Assembly (NCBI RefSeq): GCF_018991925.1
Contig: NW_024735554.1
Coordinates: 2,993,670-3,057,669 of the forward strand
Direction: 5' to 3'
Length of the DNA stretch: 64,000 nt
From: Homarus americanus
Taxonomy: Eukaryota; Arthropoda; Malacostraca; Decapoda; Nephropidae
A program made the translations under genes and the position numbers. Shown one piece after another: positions 47,332 through 56,544 of this stretch. Numbering within the stretch: the stretch's first letter is position 1; every line of letters begins with the position of its first letter. Under the pieces are notes generated by a model. That model did no database searches, was not told where the DNA came from, and saw nothing but the letters and a program-made list of their open reading frames with translations.

Positions 47332-48402
47332 GGTATTACTGAGCTTCAACAACTATTGGTTATGTATTACTGAGCTTCAACAACTATTGGTTATGTATTA
47401 CTGAGCTTCAACAACTATTGGTTATGTATTACTGAGCTTCAACAACTATTGGTTACGTATTAATGAGCTTCAGTAACTATTGGTTATGTATTACTGAGCT
47501 TCAACAACTATTGGTTATGTATTACTGAGCTTCAACAACTATTGGTTATGTATTACTGAGCTTCAACAACTATTGGTTATGTATTACTGAGCTTCAACAA
47601 CTATTGGTTATGTATTATTGAGCTTCAACAACTATTGGTTATTTATTACTGAGCTTCAACAACTATTGGTTATGTATTATTGAGCTTCACCAACTATTGG
47701 TTATGTATTACTGAACTTCAGCAACTATTGGTTATGTATTACTGAGTTCAACAACTATTGGTTATGTATTACTGAGCTTCAACAACTATTGGTTATGTAT
47801 TATTGAGCTTCAACAACTATTGGTTATGTATTACTGAGCTTCAACAACTATTGGTTATGTATTACTGAGTTCAACAACTATTGGTTATGTATTACTGAGC
47901 TTCAACAACTATTGGTTATGTATTATTGAGCTTCAACAACTATTGGTTATGTATTACTGAACTTCAACAACTATTGGTTATGTATTACTGAGTTCAACAA
48001 CTATTGGTTATGTATTACTGAGCTTCAACAACTATTGGTTATGTATTACTGAGCTTCAACAACTATTGGTTATGTATTATTGAGCTTCAACAACTATTGG
48101 TTATGTATTACTGAACTTCAGCAACTATTGGTTATGTATTAATGAGTTCAACAACTACTTGTTATGTATTACTGAGCTTCAACAGCTATTGGTTATGTAT
48201 TACTGAGCTTCAACAACTATTGTTTGTGTATTACTTAGTTTCAACAACTATTGGTTATGTATTACTGAGCTTCATCAACTATTGGTTATGTATTACTGAG
48301 TTCAACAACTTTTGGTTATGTATTACTGAGTTCAACAACTATTGGTTATGTATTACTGAGTTCAACAACTATTGGTCATGTATTACTGAGCTTCAACAAC
48401 TA
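47332..48402. repeat. 31-bp minisatellite, right segment with variant units
   Basis: About 34 units. Variants recur in patterned order: tgagttcaac (30-bp unit), tattgagcttc, tgaacttcagc and standard units, suggesting a higher-order repeat of four to five units at about 47690-48150. The last units (48230-48400) are the most diverged. Confidence 0.93.
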
Positions 48403-50029
48403 AGGTCAAAGTGTATACAGTGTTCTTGATTAGTAAACACACTATAATCAACAATTAAGTATTGAGCGTTACATCTCCCTGGTCGCCAGTATAAAGCGCT
48501 GTTTTATATATAAAGCAAGAATCTGGGCACGTCTCCCCTCCCACCTGAGTCTCAAGGCCGCTTATAAGAATTCCGGTGCACAGCCACTCGCGCATATCTA
48601 CCATATGTCACTACCCGCACTCTCATAATCACATCACTTAGAGGTAATGCTTCCCAATAGATAATAATACTGCTCAGGTAACATGGTGTCTCATCCGGGT
48701 ACTCCGTGGTGAGAATGTCCATTTGATCTTAATTCACTATATATCTTACATAAATGCCCCAGTTGAGATTATTAGTCGGTAAACATAAATTCTGCACTGG
48801 TTACATTCAGTACTTTTTTAAAGTAATTTCCTTGCTGTTGTACTGCATAATACTACCGGGCATTATTTTTGGCACTCAAATTTCAGGTTTGAGTTTGATA
48901 TGCAGGTACTGTACGTGATGTCCGTGGAGTGGACCGAGACAGCTTCTGGACCGTCCTCCTTGTATCGACACATACTTGTCCACATACCTTGCACAAAACT
49001 GCCCTTTTTTTTCGAAGCTTGGATGAATTTCCAGGGTCTAAGCTTATGTACAAATTTTCCTTTGTTTGAGTGTAAAAGGCGTGAATAAATTATCTTACGA
49101 ATAAGTCGAAACTGACGAAACGTTTAAGCATCTAACGGTCAATATTTTATTCCCACCTGTACCACAGAAGTTCCAAGCAGAAGCCTTATTGCACAAGCAC
49201 TACTAAGGTTGCGACAGGTGCGCGGATCCTGGGAAAAAATTTCCACTTGACGAACTCACAATTTATTACAAAGTCAAATTATTGTCACAATAAAACGCGG
49301 ATATATCAAACACACGGGGTGAAGACAGGTGTGTACGACGAGTATAAACTTTTTTTAGTACTTTTTTTTAAGGATTATTTTGAATGGAGTAAATATTTTA
49401 AGATATTAATATTTATCATGCAAAAAACGGGAAGACGGAATTTGATGGTACAAATCGGTAAAATTCCTAGAAAACGAAATAGTTGGTATGTATGTATAAT
49501 ACTGTACGTATAAGGAAGCTTAGATATCGATGGAAAATGAAAAGATATTATGTGAAAAAATTTCTGAGCGAAGGTGTTGCCAAGGAAAGTACACTGTAGT
49601 AGGTAGAGCGTCTCCCATACTTTACTTTGAGACCTCCGATTGGCCCGCCATCTAGTGGCCAGGCGTCCTCAAGAAGGAAAACGATTGTCTTTATCTTGTA
49701 AGGGTATACTATGATAGAAAATGAACGTTTACCAAAAAACTACAATATATATTTCTATGACTCACAATTTTCCTTGAGATTTATTTCTTGTACATTAATT
49801 ACTATTGTACACAAGGGCATAGATCCTCTGGATGCCTCCCCTAATAATCAATTTGAGGGATTCCCTATATAATCTTCCCCCCTTCTGTACAATTTATGTA
49901 CTTTTGCTAACGTCAATCTATTGGTGGTCAGATACAAGTCACAAGAAAAAGTACAATATGTTTTTTGTTATGATTATGTTCAAAGGCACATTTCTAAAAG
50001 TCTCAAGTAATTTTCCTCTTCAATCACAA
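48403..50029. other. unannotated single-copy stretch
   Basis: AT-rich sequence with no recognised gene, RNA or repeat. Short open frames here lack family resemblance. Confidence 0.5.
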
Positions 50030-52736
50030 TGTAATGATCATGATAATAGCTAACCTGAAAACCTTAAGGATTCATATTACGCTCAAACGTCCACAAAACC
50101 TTCTGAGTCCCCAAGTGGAAACGTCCCCCGTTTTCTCTGTTTCCCCCGCCTTTGTCTATGGGAGCTTGGAATATAATCCGCGGATTTAGTAGCAGACGCT
50201 GTATGCTGGGACCTGTTGCCATCCAACCCTTTGTAATCAATTTAATTTTGCTTTTGATAGCCGAGTCAGAGCATTGTTAGTGAAGATAATAGTAGAGAAT
50301 GAAAATGAGTTCATAGTCTCAATTTCAACGTCAGAGTGTACCGTAAATTAATTCATCGAAATAGGAGTAGGTGGACTCCCTGGCCTAGTTTGAGTGAGGG
50401 CGCCGCGGGCATTTCTACCGTTAGTGAGTGCCCGTCCCTTCATCCATACAGGTATGCCATTCCACGCTGTGTTGTAATTTGCCCTTCTTTAAGTGATTTG
50501 ACCCAATTAATAGTTGATTGTGCAAGTGTTACAGTAACGTAGTTGATATGCTCTGAGTGAAGTCATATTTACGTCTTTAACGTCCCCTGAAACGTGATGT
50601 TGTCACCGGTTAGTGAGTGCCCGTCCCTTCATCCATACAGGTCCCTAACGCAGCCTAGGCCATGTCTGTAGGGTGGATGTTGTATCCACAATGTCTGGGG
50701 AGATGTCCGAGGTCCAGTAGGATCTGTTACCTTCGTGAGACCCGGCCGTCAGACACTTCAGACCACCTATAGCCCCCATAGCTGGCTCGTCTGGCCCTAA
50801 CACTCGGCCGGCGAGGTGACCCCGGATCACCAAGCCACACACCACTACCAGCCCCCATCATTGGTGGATGAGTGTCTAACTCAGTAGGGCTATTTGTGTG
50901 GTGGAATTAATCCACTGGGATCTCCAGAGTTCGTCGGAAAGTACTCCATGGTGGCTGGACCCCATGGCTGTTGCTTGAGTATCACCCCTGACGACTGAGT
51001 GTTGTAGTGGCAGTTGCCCTGGTCTTTATGGTGCTAAGTGACTATAATAGTTGTGTTATTGAGTATGTCCACCCAGTAGGGTTGGAAGTGTTATTATGTC
51101 CACCCAGTAATGGTGTGAGTGTTGAGCCTGAGGGCCTAGTACTAGATTTCGTCTGTTGGTACAAACAAATTCTTTCTCCTAATTTCATATTCATGTTTAA
51201 ATAAACTTTGTATTTGTATAACTGTGTCTATTATTTACCTACAGTGTTTACCGTTATTTCTTCCCTATTGCTTGATACTATCATTACATCTACCCACGAG
51301 CCTCCTATCGTCACGCTACCAATGGTAATAAGTATAAGAGTAAAAGGAATTGTTACGGGCACACAGAGGCCCTAATAAATGGTGGCAGTTCAGGCCCTCA
51401 TAAATGGTGGCAGTAGCAGCCCTCATAAATGGTGGCAGCTATGGTGATGTAATGAACATAGTATCGAGTTGGGAGGAATGACTGTGATACTGTAGTTTTT
51501 AACTGAGTTATAACCATTTCTCTGTATGGGTATTTAATAACCATTCCACTGTAACTAATGAGTATTTCAGATTGCTAATAATTTTGTCCCACATTTTTCC
51601 GAGGTACAGATTTTTGTGGTGGTTTGCAGAGAAGGTAATAAGTTCAAAGAAATACCTTGGAGTTAGGTTAGAAAAAGTCTTGTTTAAATTAAAGGAAACC
51701 TGCAACAATAACTTGAGTGTAGAGTGTGAATAAGGTTCATTAATATTGGAAGAATTTTGATGTGTAACAATCTGCCCCCAATTTTTTTTTCCGTTGTTAA
51801 CTCGGTATTACTTACAGACAGTGAATACATGTTTGGGCCGTGGCACTAGTTGTGAAATGTTTCCATCGTGGGAGTGCCCAGTGTTTTAATTCTGAGTGCT
51901 AACAGAAGCATTGCCCTATATGCAAAGGTTAAGTGGATGCTAAATTCTGTACTTGTAATATTCTTTAGTTTATGTGTTAGGTAGGATATATATTCCATTT
52001 ACTTAATATCTCAGGGCATTTTACAGTTCCTCATATTAATATTTCTATGTATATGCTATAATTGTAAAGTTTATTTTAACCAGTGTGCTGCAACCTTTAG
52101 TGATCAGTAATAACAAAAACATAACTTATAAAACCTTTATTAAAAATCATACATAATGGCATCCACATATATCAGCTAAATGTTTACAGAAAGTAAAAAT
52201 ATAAAATGATTAGCTATAATTAACAACATTCACCAATAGACCTGTCATGACAAGACAAATGAGAAATAAGAGAAAAAGCGCCGAGTCAGAGAGGAAGCTA
52301 TGGCCAAGAAATCAGAACCTATTCCTTCTCCTTAGATCAGCTGGGAACCACCTCTTCATTCTGAACTATCATCAGCTTCACTGCACTTTCTGTGGAAGAA
52401 AAAAATTCACTGAAGTTCTATACTGTATAGGCTTACCCTTTCTTATAAGGCATTCTACTGACCATCAACTCACAATTCTTGGCAGAAAAAAAAAATTATC
52501 CTGCAAACTTCCCAATTAATGGCACATTCAACTGTCATTTAGTTATGAAGAGTCTTAAGACTTAATGGACTCAACTTTAAAGTCTATGCTTTCATAAAAT
52601 AATGAAATTTGTTCCAAAATATGAGCTTGAATTCTGAACCTTTGTGAAAGTTTTGGGCAACCTTCAACTGCTTTATAAATGGTTCTGCAGTAATGGATTT
52701 TCTTTCATCATCATTATAATGCTGTTTTACTATATA
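50030..52736. repeat. segmental duplication, left copy
   Basis: About 2.7 kb nearly identical to 59197-61918, in direct orientation, offset about 9.17 kb. Homology begins sharply at tgtaatgatcatgataatag. It ends at actatata (52729-52736) only because the right copy is interrupted there by a Tigger element. Differences include a ggcta 5-bp indel near 50079, one fewer copy of a 30-bp gagtatgtccacccagtagg unit than on the right, and one more aataaatggtggcag unit (51376-51440). The 3' end of a minus-strand gene lies inside it (below 52833). The part 50030-52120 has no gene I can name. A 68-codon frame at 50336-50542 is preserved in both copies but is unrecognised. Confidence 0.93.
52136..52141 (-). 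terminator. candidate polyadenylation signal of the broken gene, left copy
   Basis: AATAAA on the minus strand about 445 nt downstream of the stop codon at 52584. Conserved in the right copy at 61319-61324. Confidence 0.4.
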
Positions 52737-52833
52737 CTGTAAATATTTCCTTACCATTTGTAGAAAGTCAATTAATTTCTTAGGATCTTGGACGGTGCTT
52801 AAGTCAACTATATCCATTGGGAGACCGTACTTC
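52584..52833 (-). pseudogene. last exon of an unrecognised gene, left copy
   Basis: A minus-strand exon starts after a good acceptor (tctctacAG, AG at 52835-52834) and runs open to TAG at 52586-52584. It encodes KYGLPMDIVDLSTVQDPKKL at its start and FKLIFWNKFHYFMKA at its end. Its phase (one base then codons) fits exactly the donor of the upstream exon at 53028. The 194-bp intron between has GT..AG borders. In the right copy, codons after the Tigger break show the same frame with only conservative changes (Ile to Met, His to Gln) and a silent one, consistent with coding sequence. I do not recognise the family. An alternative donor ATG/GTAAGG at 52754 exists. It is called a pseudogene because the exon just upstream is split by a transposon. 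Confidence 0.5.
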
Positions 52834-53027
52834 CTGTAGAGAAAATATTTTTTAAATTAATTACATTTAATAGGAACCCACACTACCTGAGCACAGACAT
52901 ATTTGCTTTCATTCACCCATAAACAAAATACAGCACCGTACTTGTGAAGAAATAAATCCAGCATATATTTATCATCCTTATCAACTGGGAAAACAACTGA
53001 CGAGATAAACACAAACTACCGACTCAC

Positions 53028-53161
53028 TTATATGGGCTAGGCTGAACTCCTGTAGCATCTGATAGGAACCGAAATTCTGGTAAATTTTCGATGAGACTGG
53101 AGCAAATAAGTTCGTCCCTTTGTGGTGAATTCTCAAGTTCCGGTTGGTAAGTCCTACGTAG
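53028..53161 (-). pseudogene. 3' half of an exon split by the hAT-like transposon
   Basis: On the minus strand from the target duplication CTACGTAG down to a strong donor AA/GTGAGT (GT at 53027-53026). The frame is open throughout: LRRTYQPELENSPQRDELI, then SSLIENLPEFRFLSDATGV and QPSPY. It splices in phase to the last exon at 52833. The other half of the exon lies at 56401 and above, on the far side of the transposon. Joined across the insertion, the frame is continuous through codons Ser-Leu-Arg-Arg. Confidence 0.5.
53154..53161. repeat. target-site duplication, left, of the hAT-like element
   Basis: CTACGTAG, identical to 56401-56408. The octamer is its own reverse complement, so it could be mistaken for part of the inverted repeats. 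Its 8-bp length and T2/A7 support a hAT duplication. Confidence 0.75.
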
Positions 53162-53386
53162 TAGGGTGTGTCAATTTAGGGGGTGAACTGGCTAAATTGA
53201 AAATCGAGTAATTTGGTAGCAATTTATTGTAGTCTTTAAGCATGCAAAACAATATTCTGGCATAAATTTTTTTTTATAATAAGTCCTACCTACATCAAAT
53301 GGATTTTTAAATGTACATATTTGTGAATTTATAACATAACCAGCGTTTGCACACATGTTACTGTTTCAAGTTTCAAATTATTATAT

Positions 53387-53392
53387 TTTATT
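53387..53392 (-). terminator. candidate polyadenylation signal of the transposase gene
   Basis: AATAAA on the minus strand starting 9 bp after the transposase stop codon. This gives a very short 3' untranslated region, usual in compact transposons. Confidence 0.4.
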
Positions 53393-53401
53393 ATCCGTAG
53401 T

Positions 53402-55777
53402 CTATTTGAAAGTAACCAATGCCTTCATACTCTCTTTGCTTTGGTTTCTTGTCATCAGTAGTCTGCTTGCTATTTGTGCTTTGATGTAACCTTCTCGCCT
53501 CTCGTGGCTGTAAACATGGCCCGCTGCTTCTGTGACCATTTTCACACATCTCTCCACACTTTGAGTGTGGGAAGGCCACTTCGGCACCTGCATTGGAGTC
53601 TCTTTAAGGTTTCTCAATTCTTGGCTAGTTAGACTTGTTGTCAATGGTGGCTCTAAGACTTCCAAACTCAAGTCAACCAATTCTGACAATTTGGTGGCAT
53701 TGACGTTTATTGGGGGAACTTTTCTTGAATGAAACGAACAGTCTCCCAACTGGTCGTCATCTATTAGCGTTCCTCTAATCTTTAGAATGACTTCTACAGC
53801 CTCGGTTCGGAGATTGGTACATTGACTGCAAAGCATTGCTTGCAAAACTGCTTCTGATCGAGCATACCAAGCGGACCTTCTTGCCACAGGTAACACGATG
53901 TCCCTCACTACCTTCCTCTGTGTTCTTACTAGCTGCAATTGAAACAAAAGGTGATTGGGCCCATCCACCCACATAGGATTAAGTTTCACACTAAACCACT
54001 GGGGAAGATAAACTCCAATAATAAATTCAACAATTAACCTCAAATTCTTCAGCACTTTGCCCTTCAATTCGTGTTTGGAAATCCAAATCCTGCAGAAACG
54101 AAGAGCTGTAGTTAACCAACGGCTGTGACTGACAGGTCCAATCTCCAAGAGAGCCAATGACTGAGGCACTTCTCCTGATCTTATTGCTTGGGCAATACGA
54201 TAAGCATAGGATTGATCTGTGCTGAGATCTTTGATGACTCCTTCAGACAACGCCGGAAGGGGAGGGCCAACTTCGACCTTTGGAAAGGTTGTATTTATTT
54301 CTAGTTGTGTTGCTTCATCCAGCATGATGCCAAGGGGACCTGACCACTTGTTGTTGCTCTTTGTAGGACCATCAAGTTCCTGGATGAGATGACGAAGAGG
54401 TAGCTCGCCTGTATGTAAATCACATACAATCCAAACAAGTCTTCTTCCTAGTTTTTTCTCTAAATGCGTCATTACACCCCCCTGCCATCCGGTGTTCACT
54501 GCAGTTGAATCTCCACCAACAGCCTGCAGTGAACTGCCAAGTCCTCTCTCCTGAACCCAACATAAAATATGATCAGCAATGACCTCTGCATGTTTCTTCC
54601 CTTCTACTTCAGTTTCGGGAGCAAAGTGAAACAAAAACCGACCACCAGGCTCAGAACAGACAGAGTAGTGTTCTTCTTTGATGAGACCTGGAAACTTTCT
54701 GTTCACTCCCTCTACTTCTAGCAAAACTTTTGTGTCATCTATTCTTCCATCAAACAAAAGACAGGAGAGCCCTCCCTCGCTTAAATCTTTTTCATGCTGA
54801 TCAGATATTTCCTTCATTATTTTTTCTTGTGCTCTTCTAATTTTATTATGATCTATCACCAAAGATACATCCTCTCGGCTGATGAGGCCTGCATCTATCC
54901 AAGCGGCAGTTGCAATTTCTGCAGCCTCACGAAGTCCAGCATGGTGGCGAATACTAGCTAAAGCAATGTTTGAAATATTTCTTGTGTTGTATTTCATTTT
55001 CTTTGGTAAAGGTTCAGATGGCTCTTTGGAACTATCATCTGATGTTGCTTCCTGTTCATCAGAAGAACTATCAAAGAAGTGATAAACATCTTGACACAGC
55101 TCTTCCTCTCTTTGGATGGCTTCTTCACTCTTCATTTTCTTCTTTTGTTCCCTCTCTCGGATTTGTTCTCTCTTCTTGGCATTAGCAATCTGCTTCTTTG
55201 TTTCTGAATAATCTATTGAACCCATTTGCATACTTCCTTGGCCTTCTGCCTTTGTCCTCTGTGCCTTTATAAATTCAAGCTCTAAAACAGGGATCTTCTT
55301 TTCACGAGGACAACCACAATCAATGTGGGAATTATTTTCTCTCTTACCTGAGTGAGAACAGTTGGATTCAGAACATAATTGTATGGAGCACTTGCAGGTC
55401 AAAATGTCAAACAGAGTATCAAGTGTGTGCAGAAATTCATTTTTCCTGGCCAAGTTTCCTTTACCAAGTGATGTTTCAACTGCTTTGTGCCATAATTTCG
55501 TTAGTTTTAGCTCAATAGTTCGACACTGATTAATCACAGGTGGTTTGAATAGTGCATTAGCTTTTGTCCATTGATGCAGAAGAGGGACTATCATGTCATT
55601 TATGAGTTCTTTATCTGTATAGTTCCTTCTGTCCTTTGCATTTTTTTCTCGAAGGAGTAACCCTAATCTTAGCATGTCTCTCACTGTTGGAAGTTCTGAT
55701 ACAGGAAGCTCCTTCCCTTTACCAACTAGCAGGCTCAAGTGGGTTGACAACTGACTTCTTGTCTTCAATTTTGACAT
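53402..55777 (-). CDS. hAT-like transposase, intact, 791 residues
   Basis: Presumed transposase of the surrounding element, a nuclear DNA cut-and-paste enzyme. The ATG at 55777 is chosen because the frame upstream enters an intron: acceptor tatttgtcAG (55790-55789), donor TT/GTAAGT (55955), 167-bp intron in the 5' untranslated region. Positions are numbered from that Met. A Cys/His cluster (about 127-157, CKCSIQLC...CSHS...CGCP) may replace the BED finger. A charged coiled-coil segment follows (about 195-230). The RNase H-like core has CLLFDGRIDD (about 343), AVGGDSTAVNTGWQGG (about 422) and VCDLHTGELPLRHLI (about 453). The CxxH of the last resembles the hAT C..H motif, and HSRW (about 551) resembles hAT T/SRW. 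No stop or frameshift. I recognise the family as widespread uncharacterised arthropod and cnidarian proteins. Catalytic residues are inferred. Confidence 0.75.
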   Translation of the reverse strand: MSKLKTRSQLSTHLSLLVGKGKELPVSELPTVRDMLRLGLLLREKNAKDRRNYTDKELINDMIVPLLHQWTKANALFKPPVINQCRTIELKLTKLWHKAVETSLGKGNLARKNEFLHTLDTLFDILTCKCSIQLCSESNCSHSGKRENNSHIDCGCPREKKIPVLELEFIKAQRTKAEGQGSMQMGSIDYSETKKQIANAKKREQIREREQKKKMKSEEAIQREEELCQDVYHFFDSSSDEQEATSDDSSKEPSEPLPKKMKYNTRNISNIALASIRHHAGLREAAEIATAAWIDAGLISREDVSLVIDHNKIRRAQEKIMKEISDQHEKDLSEGGLSCLLFDGRIDDTKVLLEVEGVNRKFPGLIKEEHYSVCSEPGGRFLFHFAPETEVEGKKHAEVIADHILCWVQERGLGSSLQAVGGDSTAVNTGWQGGVMTHLEKKLGRRLVWIVCDLHTGELPLRHLIQELDGPTKSNNKWSGPLGIMLDEATQLEINTTFPKVEVGPPLPALSEGVIKDLSTDQSYAYRIAQAIRSGEVPQSLALLEIGPVSHSRWLTTALRFCRIWISKHELKGKVLKNLRLIVEFIIGVYLPQWFSVKLNPMWVDGPNHLLFQLQLVRTQRKVVRDIVLPVARRSAWYARSEAVLQAMLCSQCTNLRTEAVEVILKIRGTLIDDDQLGDCSFHSRKVPPINVNATKLSELVDLSLEVLEPPLTTSLTSQELRNLKETPMQVPKWPSHTQSVERCVKMVTEAAGHVYSHERREGYIKAQIASRLLMTRNQSKESMKALVTFK

Positions 55778-56400
55778 CTTCACACTATCTGACAAATAGA
55801 AAAATATTTCAATGTTTCATAATTCAATTGTTGTTTCAAAAAATATCAATTTGTTTATCAAAAATGCTGTAACAGAAATAACATAATAATTTCTTAGAAC
55901 ATAATGTTTTATACAATGATATAAGTAACTGCGACAATCAATATGCCCTACTTACAATAATTAAAATGTAGAATTCGTCTGGTAGAGTAGGTGCAAGTGC
56001 AATGAGAGCAAACCACCGTCTATGATATCTAAAAGGAGAGTGAGCCGGGCGCCTTATCCTCACGCTTGGTACAAGTCAAAACAAGAATTAAACTGTCCCA
56101 CACGGAGAGCCTGTTCATGTTCATGTTCTGACATGCATATTGTACACAAGCTATAGAACCATAAAATACTCCATAATCCATATGCTTACATGAGATTAGT
56201 TAATATCAAGTGAATAATTCTAATCAAGTCTCATTAATTTGTTGAAATACTGATATTTGAAACTTTAAGGTATAATTGATGTAGGTGAGGGTTATTTCAA
56301 TTCATTTTTGTTTGCTAATCTCAAGTTTAAACATAAAGAGGCACAATATTTTGACTACCAAATTTGATTTTTAACATGTTGACAAAATTGACACACCCTA

Positions 56401-56408
56401 CTACGTAG
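56401..56408. repeat. target-site duplication, right, of the hAT-like element
   Basis: CTACGTAG, identical to 53154-53161. Confidence 0.75.
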
Positions 56409-56544
56409 GCTGGGTGTTGTTGGTATATAGGTGTAGAGTTCGTGACTTTCAGGGAGTCTTCGGGCATAAAAATATGGTGCTATTACTTCTACATGGCAAA
56501 TGTCATAAGTACAGACAGTTTTTGGTTTGGTGGTGTTCTCATGA
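56401..56544 (-). pseudogene. 5' half of the exon split by the hAT-like transposon
   Basis: The minus-strand frame is open from just below an in-frame TAA (about 56545) to the target duplication. It reads KTVCTYDICHVEVIAPYFY, then ARRLPESHELYTYIPTTPS and Leu-Arg at the junction. The frame continues without shift into 53161-53028 once the transposon and one duplication are removed. The true exon start is uncertain: a possible acceptor tgccatgtAG lies at about 56495. Alternatively the TAA is a nonsense mutation, because the same frame is open again upstream to about 56636. No family is recognised. Confidence 0.45.

Larger units (their letters stand above)
53162..56400 (-). mobile_element. complete hAT-like DNA transposon, 3239 bp
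   Basis: The ends are 16-bp perfect terminal inverted repeats TAGGGTGTGTCAATTT (53162-53177 and the complement at 56385-56400). They are flanked by identical 8-bp target duplications CTACGTAG (53154-53161 and 56401-56408), which fit the hAT consensus nTnnnnAn. A subterminal atttggtag motif is shared by both ends (about 53210 and the complement at about 56357). One gene fills most of the element and is intact. The element sits inside a coding exon of another gene. All structural parts of an autonomous element are present. Whether it is active cannot be judged here. Confidence 0.85.

Noticed and set aside
41441..48402. CRISPR-like array or repeat-protein gene in the 31-bp repeat
   Set aside because: Units are directly contiguous with no spacers. 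31 is not a multiple of three, so frames do not persist except by chance variants.
53154..53177. Treating CTACGTAG as part of longer terminal inverted repeats
   Set aside because: The octamer is palindromic so it fits either reading. The 8-bp length, the hAT consensus, the TAGGG start and the exon frame continuity favour a target duplication.
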